From Neobacillus cucumis (GTDB taxonomy: Bacteria; Bacillota; Bacilli; Bacillales_B; DSM-18226): 64,000 nt of DNA. This document shows positions 35,653-44,201 of this stretch, piece after piece (the first letter of the stretch is position 1; each line of letters begins with the position of its first letter). The notes under the pieces are model-generated. The model ran no database searches, was not told the origin of the DNA, and worked only from the letters and a program-made list of their open reading frames with translations. The position numbers were made by a program, and so were the translations under genes. The stretch is taken from positions 1 through 64,000 of the forward strand of contig NZ_JAMBOH010000020.1 in assembly GCF_023715505.1 (NCBI RefSeq), read 5' to 3'.

Positions 35653-36894
35653 TTGCATATCTTTAAACAAGAGGATATCGAATATATTTGTAAATTAGCT
35701 TTTAACATGTATAGAATACCAGTTTACTTTTATAATAATCGCGGGGATTTAGTCTATGATACAGCCCCTAATTCTCTGCATAATCCCTTGTATCCTTCAA
35801 ATTTTGCTATTATAGCCGAACTGTTTTCGGGAACAGGACTTCATGATTTTCCCGTACTAAAGGAAACAAAATACCTAGAGAAATTTTTTTCAATTAGTAT
35901 ACATTCAAATCATCAATTTAGCGGAAATATAATCGTTGGCCCTGTTATTAATTTTAGGATGACTGAGGAAACCATCAATGGTACCTTAAGAGACCTGCAA
36001 ATTAGTATAAATAAAGAAGAGATGGTTCGGTATTATACTGAACTTCCCATTATAAGTAATTTTAATTTTATTAATATGAGCATGGTCATTTATTACATGG
36101 TTTATCAACAAAAATTAGAATTGGTAGATATCTTGAAAAATAATGAGGAAGTAAATAAGAAAAGAATTGAGATAGAGTCTCCGCATTTCCAAATAACCGA
36201 AGGGCGCCAAACTAAAATTGTTCATACGGACATATCAATTGAAAAGAAATTCTTAAATTATATAAAGATGGGGAAAAAAGATAAATTAATAGAAACTTTC
36301 CATACTAATCAAAAACAAGGAAAAAAAGGAGTACTTTCGAAGACAAGTTATTTGCGAAGCCAAAAAAATCTAGCTATTTCAATTATCACACTCGCAACAA
36401 GAGCAGCAGTGGAAGGTGGACTTTATCAAGAAATAGCCTACAACTTAAGTGATTCGTATATACAGAAACTCGAGGAACTAACTGAAAGTAAAGCAGTCGA
36501 TCAATTAATAGAAAATGCCTTATTAGAATTCGCTGAACGAGTGGAAAATAGTAAAAAACATAAATATTCCAAGCCCATAAACGTGTGCCAAAATTTTATT
36601 TTCAATCATCTTTACGATAATATAACTCTTTCAGAACTAGCTGAATTAACATCCTTGAATCCAAATTATTTATCTAATCTTTTTAAGAAGGAAGTTGGTA
36701 TCTCAATTCTTCAATTTATCCAGCAAACTAAAATAGAGGAAGCAAAAAGCTTATTAAGTTATTCTAGCTATACTTTGGCGGAGATTTCTACCCTTCTGAA
36801 CTTTCATGATCAAAGTTATTTTGCCAAGGTCTTTAAAAAATTTGTTGGAATTACACCGAAAAAATTTATCAATAGAAATTTGAATGGTTCTTAA
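35653..36894 (+). CDS. AraC-family transcriptional regulator
   Basis: 413 residues. The C-terminal hundred residues are an AraC double helix-turn-helix: NITLSELAELTSLNPNYLSN, LFKKEVGISILQFIQQTKIE and EISTLLNFHDQSYFAKVFKK. The first 300 residues form a sensor region seen in Bacillus AraC regulators of sugar operons (IPVYFYNNRGDLVYDTAP near the start). TTG start at 35653, eight bases behind GGGGG. It is divergent from the GPH-uidA-ROK unit and is its likely activator; the inducer would be a glucuronide or related sugar. Confidence 0.88.
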   Translation: MHIFKQEDIEYICKLAFNMYRIPVYFYNNRGDLVYDTAPNSLHNPLYPSNFAIIAELFSGTGLHDFPVLKETKYLEKFFSISIHSNHQFSGNIIVGPVINFRMTEETINGTLRDLQISINKEEMVRYYTELPIISNFNFINMSMVIYYMVYQQKLELVDILKNNEEVNKKRIEIESPHFQITEGRQTKIVHTDISIEKKFLNYIKMGKKDKLIETFHTNQKQGKKGVLSKTSYLRSQKNLAISIITLATRAAVEGGLYQEIAYNLSDSYIQKLEELTESKAVDQLIENALLEFAERVENSKKHKYSKPINVCQNFIFNHLYDNITLSELAELTSLNPNYLSNLFKKEVGISILQFIQQTKIEEAKSLLSYSSYTLAEISTLLNFHDQSYFAKVFKKFVGITPKKFINRNLNGS

Positions 36895-37372
36895 AAATTT
36901 GAGAGATTGTAAATAATTACACTAAACTTTTATTGGCCGCACACCTTGTAAAATCGGTAATAGTGTCTATATGTTTTACCGTAGAAACATTATTTTCGCC
37001 AAGATAGTTCCTTGAAGAAGAAGCTCGCCGTTCCTACGCTAAGAAACGAAATACAGCTCCAATACCGGAGCTGCTATTCATTTAAATTCTAGGAGACAAT
37101 TAAAAATTCTGCTCAAAAATTTCATCGCTTGTTCTACTAGATATCAAATGGCTTTTTTTTCAACACTTGGTTACGAACATATACCCAGTGTACTCGGGCC
37201 TATGTCCGTAAGAATTAGTAACAACCTCCAGGTGAATATTGTTAATTCTCCCCCCGAAATTGGCCCTCGCCACTTACCACGTGTTTGGAAAATTTATAGA
37301 ATTCCTTGCCAAAAAAAAGACCGCAGGTGTGGAAACACCCTACAGTCTAATGTAAACGTAACCATATTTATT
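36895..37372. other. Intergenic region with one hairpin
   Basis: No gene supported; the short frames here lack ribosome binding sites. CAGCTCC (37053-37059) pairs with GGAGCTG (37066-37072) without a T-run, and a weak GGTGTGGAAACACC stem lies near 37325. Confidence 0.4.
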
Positions 37373-37558
37373 TTATACCCACTGAATAGACCCAAACTCA
37401 CCATGCGGATGGTTTTGTAATTTAAATCTTCTATACTCATATTCTAATTTTGAGAGTGGCAATTCATAAAGCTTTTGATCGTCATTGTTATATACGTTTA
37501 AAAAAATTAATTTATTGATAAGTTTTTGTCGCCTTTTTTCAACATTATTTCTCATCAT
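37373..37558 (-). CDS. fbpA: Fur-regulated basic protein FbpA family
   Basis: 61 residues from the first of two tandem ATGs, with GAAGGAG just upstream. The family core is clear: NVEKRRQKLINKLIFLNVYN and KLYELPLSKLEYEYRRF. In B. subtilis FbpA is a small basic protein made under iron starvation with the FsrA sRNA. A Fur box could not be identified confidently in the 60 bp upstream. No other iron gene is nearby. Confidence 0.8.
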   Translation of the reverse strand: MMRNNVEKRRQKLINKLIFLNVYNNDDQKLYELPLSKLEYEYRRFKLQNHPHGEFGSIQWV

Positions 37559-38305
37559 AAACACTCCTTCAGTTTTACAAAAACTTTCCCTTGAATACAA
37601 CCACTTTTAATTTCGTTTATTAGATTGATTTTATTATAAACCTATAATTCCTATCTGTAAAGTATGAATTAAAAACAATTAAAGAAGACACTATCATCAT
37701 GACAGTGTCTTCGCGATTTTCAATGACAAGCAGTATAGACCAATCTGTAAAATCTTTAAACCTTATCGATCGATCTTCTGTGCCAATCGCAAACAAAAAT
37801 ATTCCAGAAGTTGTGGGAATCGAACATACCAGACCCCCTGGCACCCAGGTCTCAAGCGGTTTATGTTCGAGGGAAGACTCCTCCAATCGCTTTCAAACAT
37901 GCTTACAGCTCACTTTATGCAATTAATAAAAAGGGTGTAGACTACTAATGAGTTCCGTTTCCTTTGCAAAATTTTCTATCACATTATGAAATGTAATAGA
38001 AAATGCTTGACTAATAGTTATCGCATTTTGCGGTGCTATTTGTTTAGGTAAGGCTCGGCTATTAACTTATTACTTATTTTTTAATTCAGGAAGAACTTGT
38101 TCGTTGAATAAACTGATTTATTGACGACCGTCAACCAATAAAATGAACCATCAGAGTAGTCAATAACCATTTTGTACCACCATTTGTAAGTAAAAATGTA
38201 TATTAATTTGTAGAGGTACACCAGCCATTGTACCCGAACAATTTGATGTACATTTTCTAATTCAGATTCCAGAGATAACCCGGTAGAAATAGCTATACAC
38301 CAATA
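37559..38305. other. Gene-poor region with three inverted repeats
   Basis: No supported gene. Stem-loops: GAAGACACT/AGTGTCTTC (37684-37712), which may terminate a minus-strand transcript; CGAACATA/TATGTTCG (37821-37869) enclosing AGACC..GGTCT and CTGG..CCAG; and TTTTCTAT/ATAGAAAA with ACATT/AATGT inside (about 37972-38003). Confidence 0.45.
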
Positions 38306-38348
38306 AAAAATGACTATCAAGTTAGATTACATTTTGATAGTCATTTTT
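38306..38348. terminator. Bidirectional terminator behind the aldo/keto reductase gene
   Basis: AAAAATGACTATCAA pairs perfectly with TTGATAGTCATTTTT (15 bp), flanked by A and T runs on both strands. Confidence 0.8.
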
Positions 38349-38435
38349 ATTTACATTTTTATTAATCGCCATATTTACAGAGCTCGTTAGTAAAATACAT
38401 CCTTCTTAACCCTCTTCATCAAGAGTTTGTTACCC

Positions 38436-39413
38436 TTACTTCCATTTACCAGTTAATACCTCTGTTCGATCTGTTGCAGGTGAAGGCGTCCTTGATAAAT
38501 TGGTAATGTCAGCGTACATTTCTTCTGTCATAATAAAATCAGCCGCTGCTAATGAATCTTCTAATTGGTCTAAATTTCGTGCACCAATGATAGGGGCAGT
38601 AACAGCAGGATTAGCCATAACCCACGCAACGGCTAAAGTTGCAGGTTTCACATCATGCACTTGTGCATATTTGGTGAACTGTTCAGCCGTGATAAAATCT
38701 TCATCAGCACCGTAACGGTCACCATAGCGGGCATTCTGGACAAGGCGGCCCTGCTCGGGGCGTTTATTTACTCCATATTTTCCTGAAAGAAGTCCAGCAC
38801 CAAGTGGGCTGTAAGTAATGACGCCCATTTGTTCGGATGCAGCCATTGGTAAAATTTCAACCTCCGCTTGGCGTTTAACAAGGTTATACATCGGTTGGAT
38901 TAATTCAAAACGAGCAAGCTGCTCTTTTGCAGAAATTCCTAATGCCTTTGTGATTTGCCATGCGGCCCAATTGCTTACTGCTGGATAGAGAATCTTTCCT
39001 TGTCGCTGTAAGTCACCGAGTGTCCGCAGCGTTTCCTCCATAGGAGTTTGTTCGTCAAAATCATGGACGAAATAAAAATCAATATACCCTGTCTTTAAAC
39101 GACGCAGGCTATTTTCAATACCTTGCATCATGTGTTTTCGAGACAATCCTCTAGCATTCACATCAGCACCCGTGTTCCAGAACACCTTTGACGTTAAAAC
39201 GATTTCGTCTCTTTCATGTGAGATACACTCTCCTAGGATTTCCTCAGAACGCCCATAAACATCAGCAGTATCGAAGAAGTTGATACCAGCTTCCCGACAA
39301 CGTCTATACATAGCTTTAGATGTTTCCTCGTCAGCGTCTCCGCCAAAAGACATGGCACCAAAACATAAATTTGAAACTTGAATTCCTGTTTTTCCGACTG
39401 TGCGGTATTCCAT
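38436..39413 (-). CDS. Aldo/keto reductase
   Basis: 325-residue TIM-barrel NADPH oxidoreductase. The catalytic tetrad is visible as Asp and Tyr in FFDTADVYGRSEEILGE (about residues 47-52), Lys in VLTSKVFW and His in FYFVHDFDEQTP. The cofactor segment GARNLDQLEDSL is near the C-terminus. Reduces aldehydes or ketones; substrate unknown. AAGGAGG precedes the ATG. First of several reductases in 38.4-50.3 kb that look like a carbonyl/electrophile detoxification region. Confidence 0.93.
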   Translation of the reverse strand: MEYRTVGKTGIQVSNLCFGAMSFGGDADEETSKAMYRRCREAGINFFDTADVYGRSEEILGECISHERDEIVLTSKVFWNTGADVNARGLSRKHMMQGIENSLRRLKTGYIDFYFVHDFDEQTPMEETLRTLGDLQRQGKILYPAVSNWAAWQITKALGISAKEQLARFELIQPMYNLVKRQAEVEILPMAASEQMGVITYSPLGAGLLSGKYGVNKRPEQGRLVQNARYGDRYGADEDFITAEQFTKYAQVHDVKPATLAVAWVMANPAVTAPIIGARNLDQLEDSLAAADFIMTEEMYADITNLSRTPSPATDRTEVLTGKWK

Positions 39414-39502
39414 AATAAATCCTCCTTAATTTGCTTTAGATTCCCACATTTCCACTTTAATTCCTAGAGTTCCTTTTACAAAGAAAGCCAATTTAATGAT
39501 GA

Positions 39503-39718
39503 TTAGTCTTGTATTGTTACATACCTCATCCATAGCCCATCATCGTCCAGTTTTTCGACTTCTTTTAAAAAGAAATCTACGGGTTTCGGTTGGTTTAGAT
39601 AAGAACCCGTTTCAAATAGTGTCACAGAGTTGGATTCACCATCTGCAATTGAAACTAAAATTAAGCTCAATTCATCTATTAATCCTTCATTAAAAAGAAG
39701 CGATTTAACACTCCTCAC
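39503..39718 (-). pseudogene. RibD C-terminal/dihydrofolate reductase-like fragment
   Basis: 71 codons matching the last third of RibD-type reductases: LLFNEGLIDELSLILVSIAD, GESNSVTLFE and a closing LDDDGLWMRYVT. The N-terminal nucleotide-binding part is missing, and the sequence directly upstream belongs to the cyclophilin-like pseudogene, so a deletion joined the two. Confidence 0.65.
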
Positions 39719-39814
39719 CTTCTAGCATTCCTTCATTGATTGAAAATAGATATTTTAGCTTTTCTACTACAAATCCAATTGTTCTTTTCCACCGAAAATA
39801 TAAGATATTAATGA

Positions 39815-40144
39815 TATGATTACCTTTCATAATTGCAATCTTTTCAATTCCAGATTCAATCATCCCTAATATAATAAGTCCACTTGCAATAGCGAAAACC
39901 CGATAAAATATAGCCGAATTCCCCCAAGGAGAATAATACATGAAATCTACTACTGAAACATTACAGCCTAATGGTGCATCATCTTTAGTCATTTTTTTGG
40001 CAGATTGCTAATTTTTTCATTTCCTGCATAATCTTCTAATGTTTCAGTTAATGGAAGTAATAGTAAAAAATCTTTGCAAGTTGGTTTATCATCCATGTTG
40101 ACTATTACTTCCTCGGTGCTAAATGTCATTTTTATATTGCTCAT
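39815..40144 (-). pseudogene. Cyclophilin-like fold protein, frameshifted
   Basis: Start at 40144 overlaps the MFS stop (ATGA) behind AAGGAG. The frame reads KMTFSTEEVIVNMDDKPTCK, FLLLLPLTETLEDYAGNEKI and stops after LPKK in a run of seven A near 40003. With one more A it continues as TKDDAPLGCNVSVVDFMYYS, PWGNSAIFYR and SGLIILGMIESGIEKI, the rest of a cyclophilin_like (TM1367-type) domain. The C-terminal strand is lost. The single missing base in a homopolymer could be a sequencing error, but the truncated end suggests real decay. Confidence 0.65.
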
Positions 40145-41322
40145 AGTATCTCCTTATTAAACGACTTCCTCGCTACTCTACTATTAAAACTAAATGATAC
40201 CGCCGCAATTATTGCAGCAATTGCCACTGATGCGGCACCGATCCAACTGACTGCTTGTACTGATGTGCTCTTTACGGCAATACCCCCAATTCCAGCGGCT
40301 GTCGCTATGCCTAACTGTATAATAGAGCCATATAAACTTAGCATGATTCCTGTAGCTTCTGGAGCAAGCCAAACCAGGTTATACTGCATACCTGGTCCAG
40401 ACGACCAAGCCGAAAAGGACCATAGCATAAGCAAAGGAATGGCGACAAAGGATGAACTAGCAATAGTCGATAGCAACACTAAAGCTAAACAATGGACAAC
40501 CAAACCACCAACAAGAGTTCTAGGGTTACCAATCCGATCCGTCATGAAGCCACCAAACTTTGAACCTATTAAGGTAGCGATACCGAAGGCAAACAGAGCA
40601 CCGCTTATTTCTCGTCCGTTCATGGATGTAACGGTCAGCAGGAATGGTGTAATATAGGAATACATTAACCCATATCCTAACTGCCAAAAGAACGTTGCAC
40701 CAATGCCCATTAAGATTTTCGGGTTCTTTAAATAGGAGAGTTGCTTGCCAAGAGGGACAGCAGCCCCGTTATTAGTAGCAGGAATCATACGCATAATAAC
40801 GAAGATTGCTAGTAGACTGAGTACACCGATTCCCACAAAAATTAGCTTCCAATCATAGACGAGCGCTACAAGACGACCAATTGGTACACCGATGATGATG
40901 GCAGCACTAAACCCAAGAATAACGGTACCGATAGCACCTGCTTGTTTTTCGGGTGGTGCTAATTTTGCCGCAGCAGTCTTCGCAGCAATAGCAAAAACTC
41001 CACTTCCTAGAGCAAGTATAATGCGAGAGATAACTAGAAAACCGAAGCCAGGTATGGTGATGGTCATTATACTGCCGAGCACCATTAAAACTAGAGAAAA
41101 CATTAATAACATACGCTGATTCAGTTTTGTCGTTGCCATCACGACGAGGGGAGAACCAACCGCATTAGCAATCGCAAATACGGTTATCAGTTGTCCTGCT
41201 GCGGATACGGAAACGTTATTGGAGTCAGCGATTTTATCCAGAATGCCTGCAATGACATACTCCGATGTACTGACCATGAAAGTAATAAGGGCCAGCAAGT
41301 AAATTTTCCAAGTATTTTTCAT
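40141..41322 (-). CDS. MFS transporter, DHA1 (drug:H+ antiporter) type
   Basis: About 393 residues with 12 membrane helices. MFS landmarks: FMVSTSEYVIAGILDKIADS, LITVFAIANAVGSPLVV, the loop LNQRMLLMFSLVLMVLGS, motif C-like GFSAAIIIGVPIGRLVA, and GGFMTDRIGNPRTLVGGLVV. Resembles AraJ/YdhP-type exporters of sugars or drugs. The ATG at 41322 is 12 bases behind GGGGTGA; a GTG at 41337 is the alternative. It overlaps the cyclophilin-like gene by 4 bp, so they were translationally coupled. Confidence 0.88.
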   Translation of the reverse strand: MKNTWKIYLLALITFMVSTSEYVIAGILDKIADSNNVSVSAAGQLITVFAIANAVGSPLVVMATTKLNQRMLLMFSLVLMVLGSIMTITIPGFGFLVISRIILALGSGVFAIAAKTAAAKLAPPEKQAGAIGTVILGFSAAIIIGVPIGRLVALVYDWKLIFVGIGVLSLLAIFVIMRMIPATNNGAAVPLGKQLSYLKNPKILMGIGATFFWQLGYGLMYSYITPFLLTVTSMNGREISGALFAFGIATLIGSKFGGFMTDRIGNPRTLVGGLVVHCLALVLLSTIASSSFVAIPLLMLWSFSAWSSGPGMQYNLVWLAPEATGIMLSLYGSIIQLGIATAAGIGGIAVKSTSVQAVSWIGAASVAIAAIIAAVSFSFNSRVARKSFNKEIL

Positions 41323-41451
41323 ATGTTTGCTTTTCACCCCTTATGAAATTCCAGATTCCACTCATTTTATTGAGCAAGATCAAATTTAGCATTACATCAG
41401 GACTAGGGTTGGGCGAAAAACCAGCTAATCTATTAGAAAACTTGGACTTTT

Positions 41452-42315
41452 TTATTTTAATTTCCCGCCAAATACCGGGAAGAAGCTATGCTCACCATAA
41501 TTCTGGATGTGCTTTACATTCTTCAACGTCTCCATATCTTCATCGCTGATAACAAAATCAAGCTCTGCATTGTTTCTCATGTGATCCGGATTTGCCGTTT
41601 TAGGAATTACTACAAGACCAAGCTGGATATCATATCGTAGGCAAGCTTGAGCAACTGATACTCCATACTTATCAGCTATTACCTTTACCTCTCTATTATT
41701 GAGAACTGCACCGTGTGCAATTGGTGAATATGCCTCTACCAGGATGTCATTTTCCTGGCAGAATTCAATTAGTTCCAAAGGTGTATTGCTCACATGTGCC
41801 AATATCTGATTCACCATCGGCTTGATCTCACAGCTTGCAAGAATATTCTCTACATCATCCTGCAGGAAGTTAGAAAGACCGATTGCCTTTATCTTGCCTG
41901 TCTTATAAGCATCCTCCAAAGATTTCCATACTTCTTTGTTTTCCTCGAAGTAACGGTTCTCTTCACGGAACTCCATCCAAGGCTGTGGGCTGTGGATAAT
42001 CAGAAGGTCAATGTAATCTAGTCCCATCTTTGCTAGAGACTCATCAATGGAATTCGTAACTGCATCATAGGCCTTTGCTTCTGCAGCAACCTTTGTCGTG
42101 ATGAAAAGTTCTTCTCTTGCAACACCGCAGGAACGGATTCCTTCGCCTACACCAGCTTCATTCATATAAGCCTGAGCAGTATCAATATGACGATATCCGA
42201 TAGATACCGCATCACGCACTGCCTGTGCTGTTTGTGCATCGTTAAGCAGCCAGGTACCAAGACCTAATTTTGGAATTTCTACACCATTTGATAATTTGTA
42301 AGTTTCGTTAAACAT
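41452..42315 (-). CDS. Aldo/keto reductase (2,5-diketo-gluconate reductase type)
   Basis: 287-residue AKR. Signature GYRHIDTAQAYMNEAGVGEG holds the catalytic Asp and Tyr (about residues 47-52), Lys is in ELFITTKVA and His in YIDLLIIHSPQP; IPKTANPDHMRNN near the C-terminus binds NADPH. Reduces small aldehydes such as methylglyoxal in related proteins. AAAGGAG precedes the ATG. A tautomerase pseudogene lies immediately upstream, followed by the CMD gene, suggesting a former three-gene unit. Confidence 0.92.
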   Translation of the reverse strand: MFNETYKLSNGVEIPKLGLGTWLLNDAQTAQAVRDAVSIGYRHIDTAQAYMNEAGVGEGIRSCGVAREELFITTKVAAEAKAYDAVTNSIDESLAKMGLDYIDLLIIHSPQPWMEFREENRYFEENKEVWKSLEDAYKTGKIKAIGLSNFLQDDVENILASCEIKPMVNQILAHVSNTPLELIEFCQENDILVEAYSPIAHGAVLNNREVKVIADKYGVSVAQACLRYDIQLGLVVIPKTANPDHMRNNAELDFVISDEDMETLKNVKHIQNYGEHSFFPVFGGKLK

Positions 42316-42328
42316 GCTTTTGTCTCCT

Positions 42329-42528
42329 TTACATAGTTATATTTTTTATAGCACCTTGTCTTATATACTTGGTTTTCCCAAATCTCATTAGGAATTTCTT
42401 CAAATAAAACAGAGATACTAGACTCTCCAGCATTAACTGTATATCTAACAGCTTGAACAATGTTATCTGAAATTTTTCTATTGTTCTTCAGTCCTGCATG
42501 GTAAAAGTTTTACAATAATATGTGGTAT
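42329..42528 (-). pseudogene. 4-oxalocrotonate tautomerase-like gene, decayed
   Basis: Between the CMD and AKR genes the minus strand reads PHIIVKLLPCRTEEQ after ATA in place of the start codon (42526-42528), then a stop. One base out of frame the sequence continues KISDNIVQAVRYTVNAGESS and ISVLFEEIPNEIWENQ, the rest of a small tautomerase including the EEIP-x-W ending. A last frame change leads to TAA at 42329. The catalytic Pro-1 context is preserved but the start codon and frame are lost. Confidence 0.6.
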
Positions 42529-42544
42529 CCCCTATTCTACTTTC

Positions 42545-43300
42545 TTAATTTTCAGGAATAATTTCATTAATGCAAGCTAATGAGTTCAGTGTTCTCGGAA
42601 AGCCCATATATGGGAGGCAGTGAGTAATGGCGGTGATCAACGTTTCCTTGTCATTGCCTACATTTTTGTTGCCAAGCACATGTGACTTTACTTGGCTTTC
42701 ACAACCGCCCAGCGTACTGATAATACAAAGTGTCAACAACTCCCGTGTTTTCAAATCAAGTCCCTCGCGAGTGTAAAAGTCTCCAAAGCAAAAGGAGGAA
42801 AGATAGTCCTGTATATGCTTTTGATTTGCTGGGGCAGCCTCACGCATTTTTGCAATTTTCTCACCAAAAATTCCCACCTGAACTGATAGTCCCTTGTAAA
42901 AGCGATTTTCTTCATCTACCTGTTTTTGACTCTCAATTGGTAAGGAGATATTCATGGATTTGAAAACCTCATTGACTTCATTGATAGAGTTTAATGTTTT
43001 GGGAAATCCGATGTATGGAGCACATTGGTAAACGGCCTCTTTGATTTCTACAGGTGTAAGGCCGACGTTCAGTGCGGCAACTACATGTGCCTTGAGCTGA
43101 GGCAACGTCTGGTTCGTGGTAAGCACTACCAAAGTGATTAACTCACGTTGCTTGTCATCCAGATTCCCTTGATAGAATACCTCCCCAAAAATGAAGCGAC
43201 TAAGGATGTCCTGAAAATCAGGATCAGTAGCGTATGCCGCTGGTACTCCATTTCCAAATAGCTGTTTGTATTTTTCTTTGCTCTTTTCAATGCGATCCAT
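42545..43300 (-). CDS. Carboxymuconolactone decarboxylase-family protein, two CMD domains
   Basis: 251 residues from the ATG at 43300, six bases behind AGGAGG. Two tandem CMD (AhpD-like) domains: residues about 25-110 (RELITLVVLTTNQTLPQLKA, GLTPVEIKEAVYQCAPYIGF) and about 150-245 (TRELLTLCIISTLGGCESQV, THCLPYMGFPRTLNSL). The CxxC pair of true AhpD is absent. Such proteins are linked to aromatic degradation or thiol redox. It is divergent from a tetR gene whose shared upstream region is duplicated before an alcohol dehydrogenase gene. Confidence 0.88.
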   Translation of the reverse strand: MDRIEKSKEKYKQLFGNGVPAAYATDPDFQDILSRFIFGEVFYQGNLDDKQRELITLVVLTTNQTLPQLKAHVVAALNVGLTPVEIKEAVYQCAPYIGFPKTLNSINEVNEVFKSMNISLPIESQKQVDEENRFYKGLSVQVGIFGEKIAKMREAAPANQKHIQDYLSSFCFGDFYTREGLDLKTRELLTLCIISTLGGCESQVKSHVLGNKNVGNDKETLITAITHCLPYMGFPRTLNSLACINEIIPEN

Positions 43301-43387
43301 AAAAAAGCCTCCTGTTTGAAGTTCATTTACTTTTATTATTCCAGTAGTTAGCAGCGACATAATGTTATAAAAAATTAATATTGATTG

Positions 43388-43500
43388 ATTAATCAACGTC
43401 TGTTTATAATTATAAAAAAGCCCTGCTTACTTTCAATGGTTAAATCAACTCAATTCGTTGATTACTAAACAAATCAAGTAAAATTGTTGATTATCTTTAG
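43388..43500. promoter_or_regulatory. Divergent CMD/tetR control region, copy A of a duplicated regulatory sequence
   Basis: Contains the 12-bp palindrome TTGATTAATCAA (43385-43396), CTTTCAATGGTTAAA, ATTCGTTG and the inverted repeat TTGATTACTAAACAAATCAA. The whole block aligns without gaps to 47408-47520. Probable TetR operators. Confidence 0.6.
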
Positions 43501-43518
43501 AAAGATTGGTGAAAGAAA

Positions 43519-44067
43519 ATGTCTAAAATAGATAGAAGAATAGTCAAAAGCCAAGTAGCTATAAAAAATGCTGTCATTGAACTGATGTCTGAAAAAAGTT
43601 TTGATGACATTACCATTCAGGATATTGCTGACAGAGCAGATGTGAATCGAGGAACCATATATCTTCATTACACGGATAAATACGATCTATTGGATAAGAT
43701 GATTGAAGAACATATGGACAATCTCCGAGAACTATGCCAATCGGCATCTGAGATGACTTTTGAGGAAGGAAATTATGTCTGGTATGAATACTTTGAACGT
43801 AATTATTTATTTTTTTCAACCATGTTAGCGAGTAAAGGGGCACCCTCTTTCCGTAGTCGTTTTCTCGATTTAGTCGTCGAAGAGACTAAAGTGGAAGTGG
43901 ATACAACCGAAGGAAAAAATCAAGGATTAAGTGAAGATGTTATTCTTCAATTTTTTGGTTCAGCGGTCGTTGGTGCAGTGGAATGGTGGTTCAAGAATGG
44001 AATGCCATTGCCAGCTCGTGTGATGGCAGAACAAACGGGAGCATTGTTAGATAGGAACCTAGAATAA
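43519..44067 (+). CDS. TetR/AcrR-family transcriptional regulator
   Basis: 182 residues. The N-terminal TetR helix-turn-helix is clear: IKNAVIELMSEKSFDDITIQ followed by DIADRADVNRGTIYLHYTDK (residues about 15-54). The C-terminal TetR_C_33-like region includes FFGSAVVGAVEWWFKNGMPL. It is divergent from the CMD gene and convergent with the Bcr/CflA gene, with a terminator between. Probably represses the CMD unit and, through the duplicated upstream block, the alcohol dehydrogenase at 46235. Ligand unknown, perhaps an electrophile or aromatic. Confidence 0.9.
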   Translation: MSKIDRRIVKSQVAIKNAVIELMSEKSFDDITIQDIADRADVNRGTIYLHYTDKYDLLDKMIEEHMDNLRELCQSASEMTFEEGNYVWYEYFERNYLFFSTMLASKGAPSFRSRFLDLVVEETKVEVDTTEGKNQGLSEDVILQFFGSAVVGAVEWWFKNGMPLPARVMAEQTGALLDRNLE

Positions 44068-44092
44068 TGGAACAACATTTTTAAAGAAATGA

Positions 44093-44132
44093 AATAACCT
44101 GAGTCTCTATCACTACGGGACTCAGGTTATTT
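44093..44132. terminator. Bidirectional terminator between tetR and the Bcr/CflA gene
   Basis: AATAACCTGAGTC pairs perfectly with GACTCAGGTTATT (13 bp) between two convergent genes. Confidence 0.82.
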
Positions 44133-44201
44133 ACTATTAAGGTCTATTTGACATCTTGCATAGGCATTGAGAAATAGATAAAACAGAATGAATGTTGATA
44201 G

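Noticed and set aside
37620..37886. Minus-strand frame with a GTTCGATTCCC segment that resembles a tRNA T-arm
   Set aside because: No matching acceptor, D-arm or anticodon arm could be drawn; the segment belongs to a stem-loop instead.
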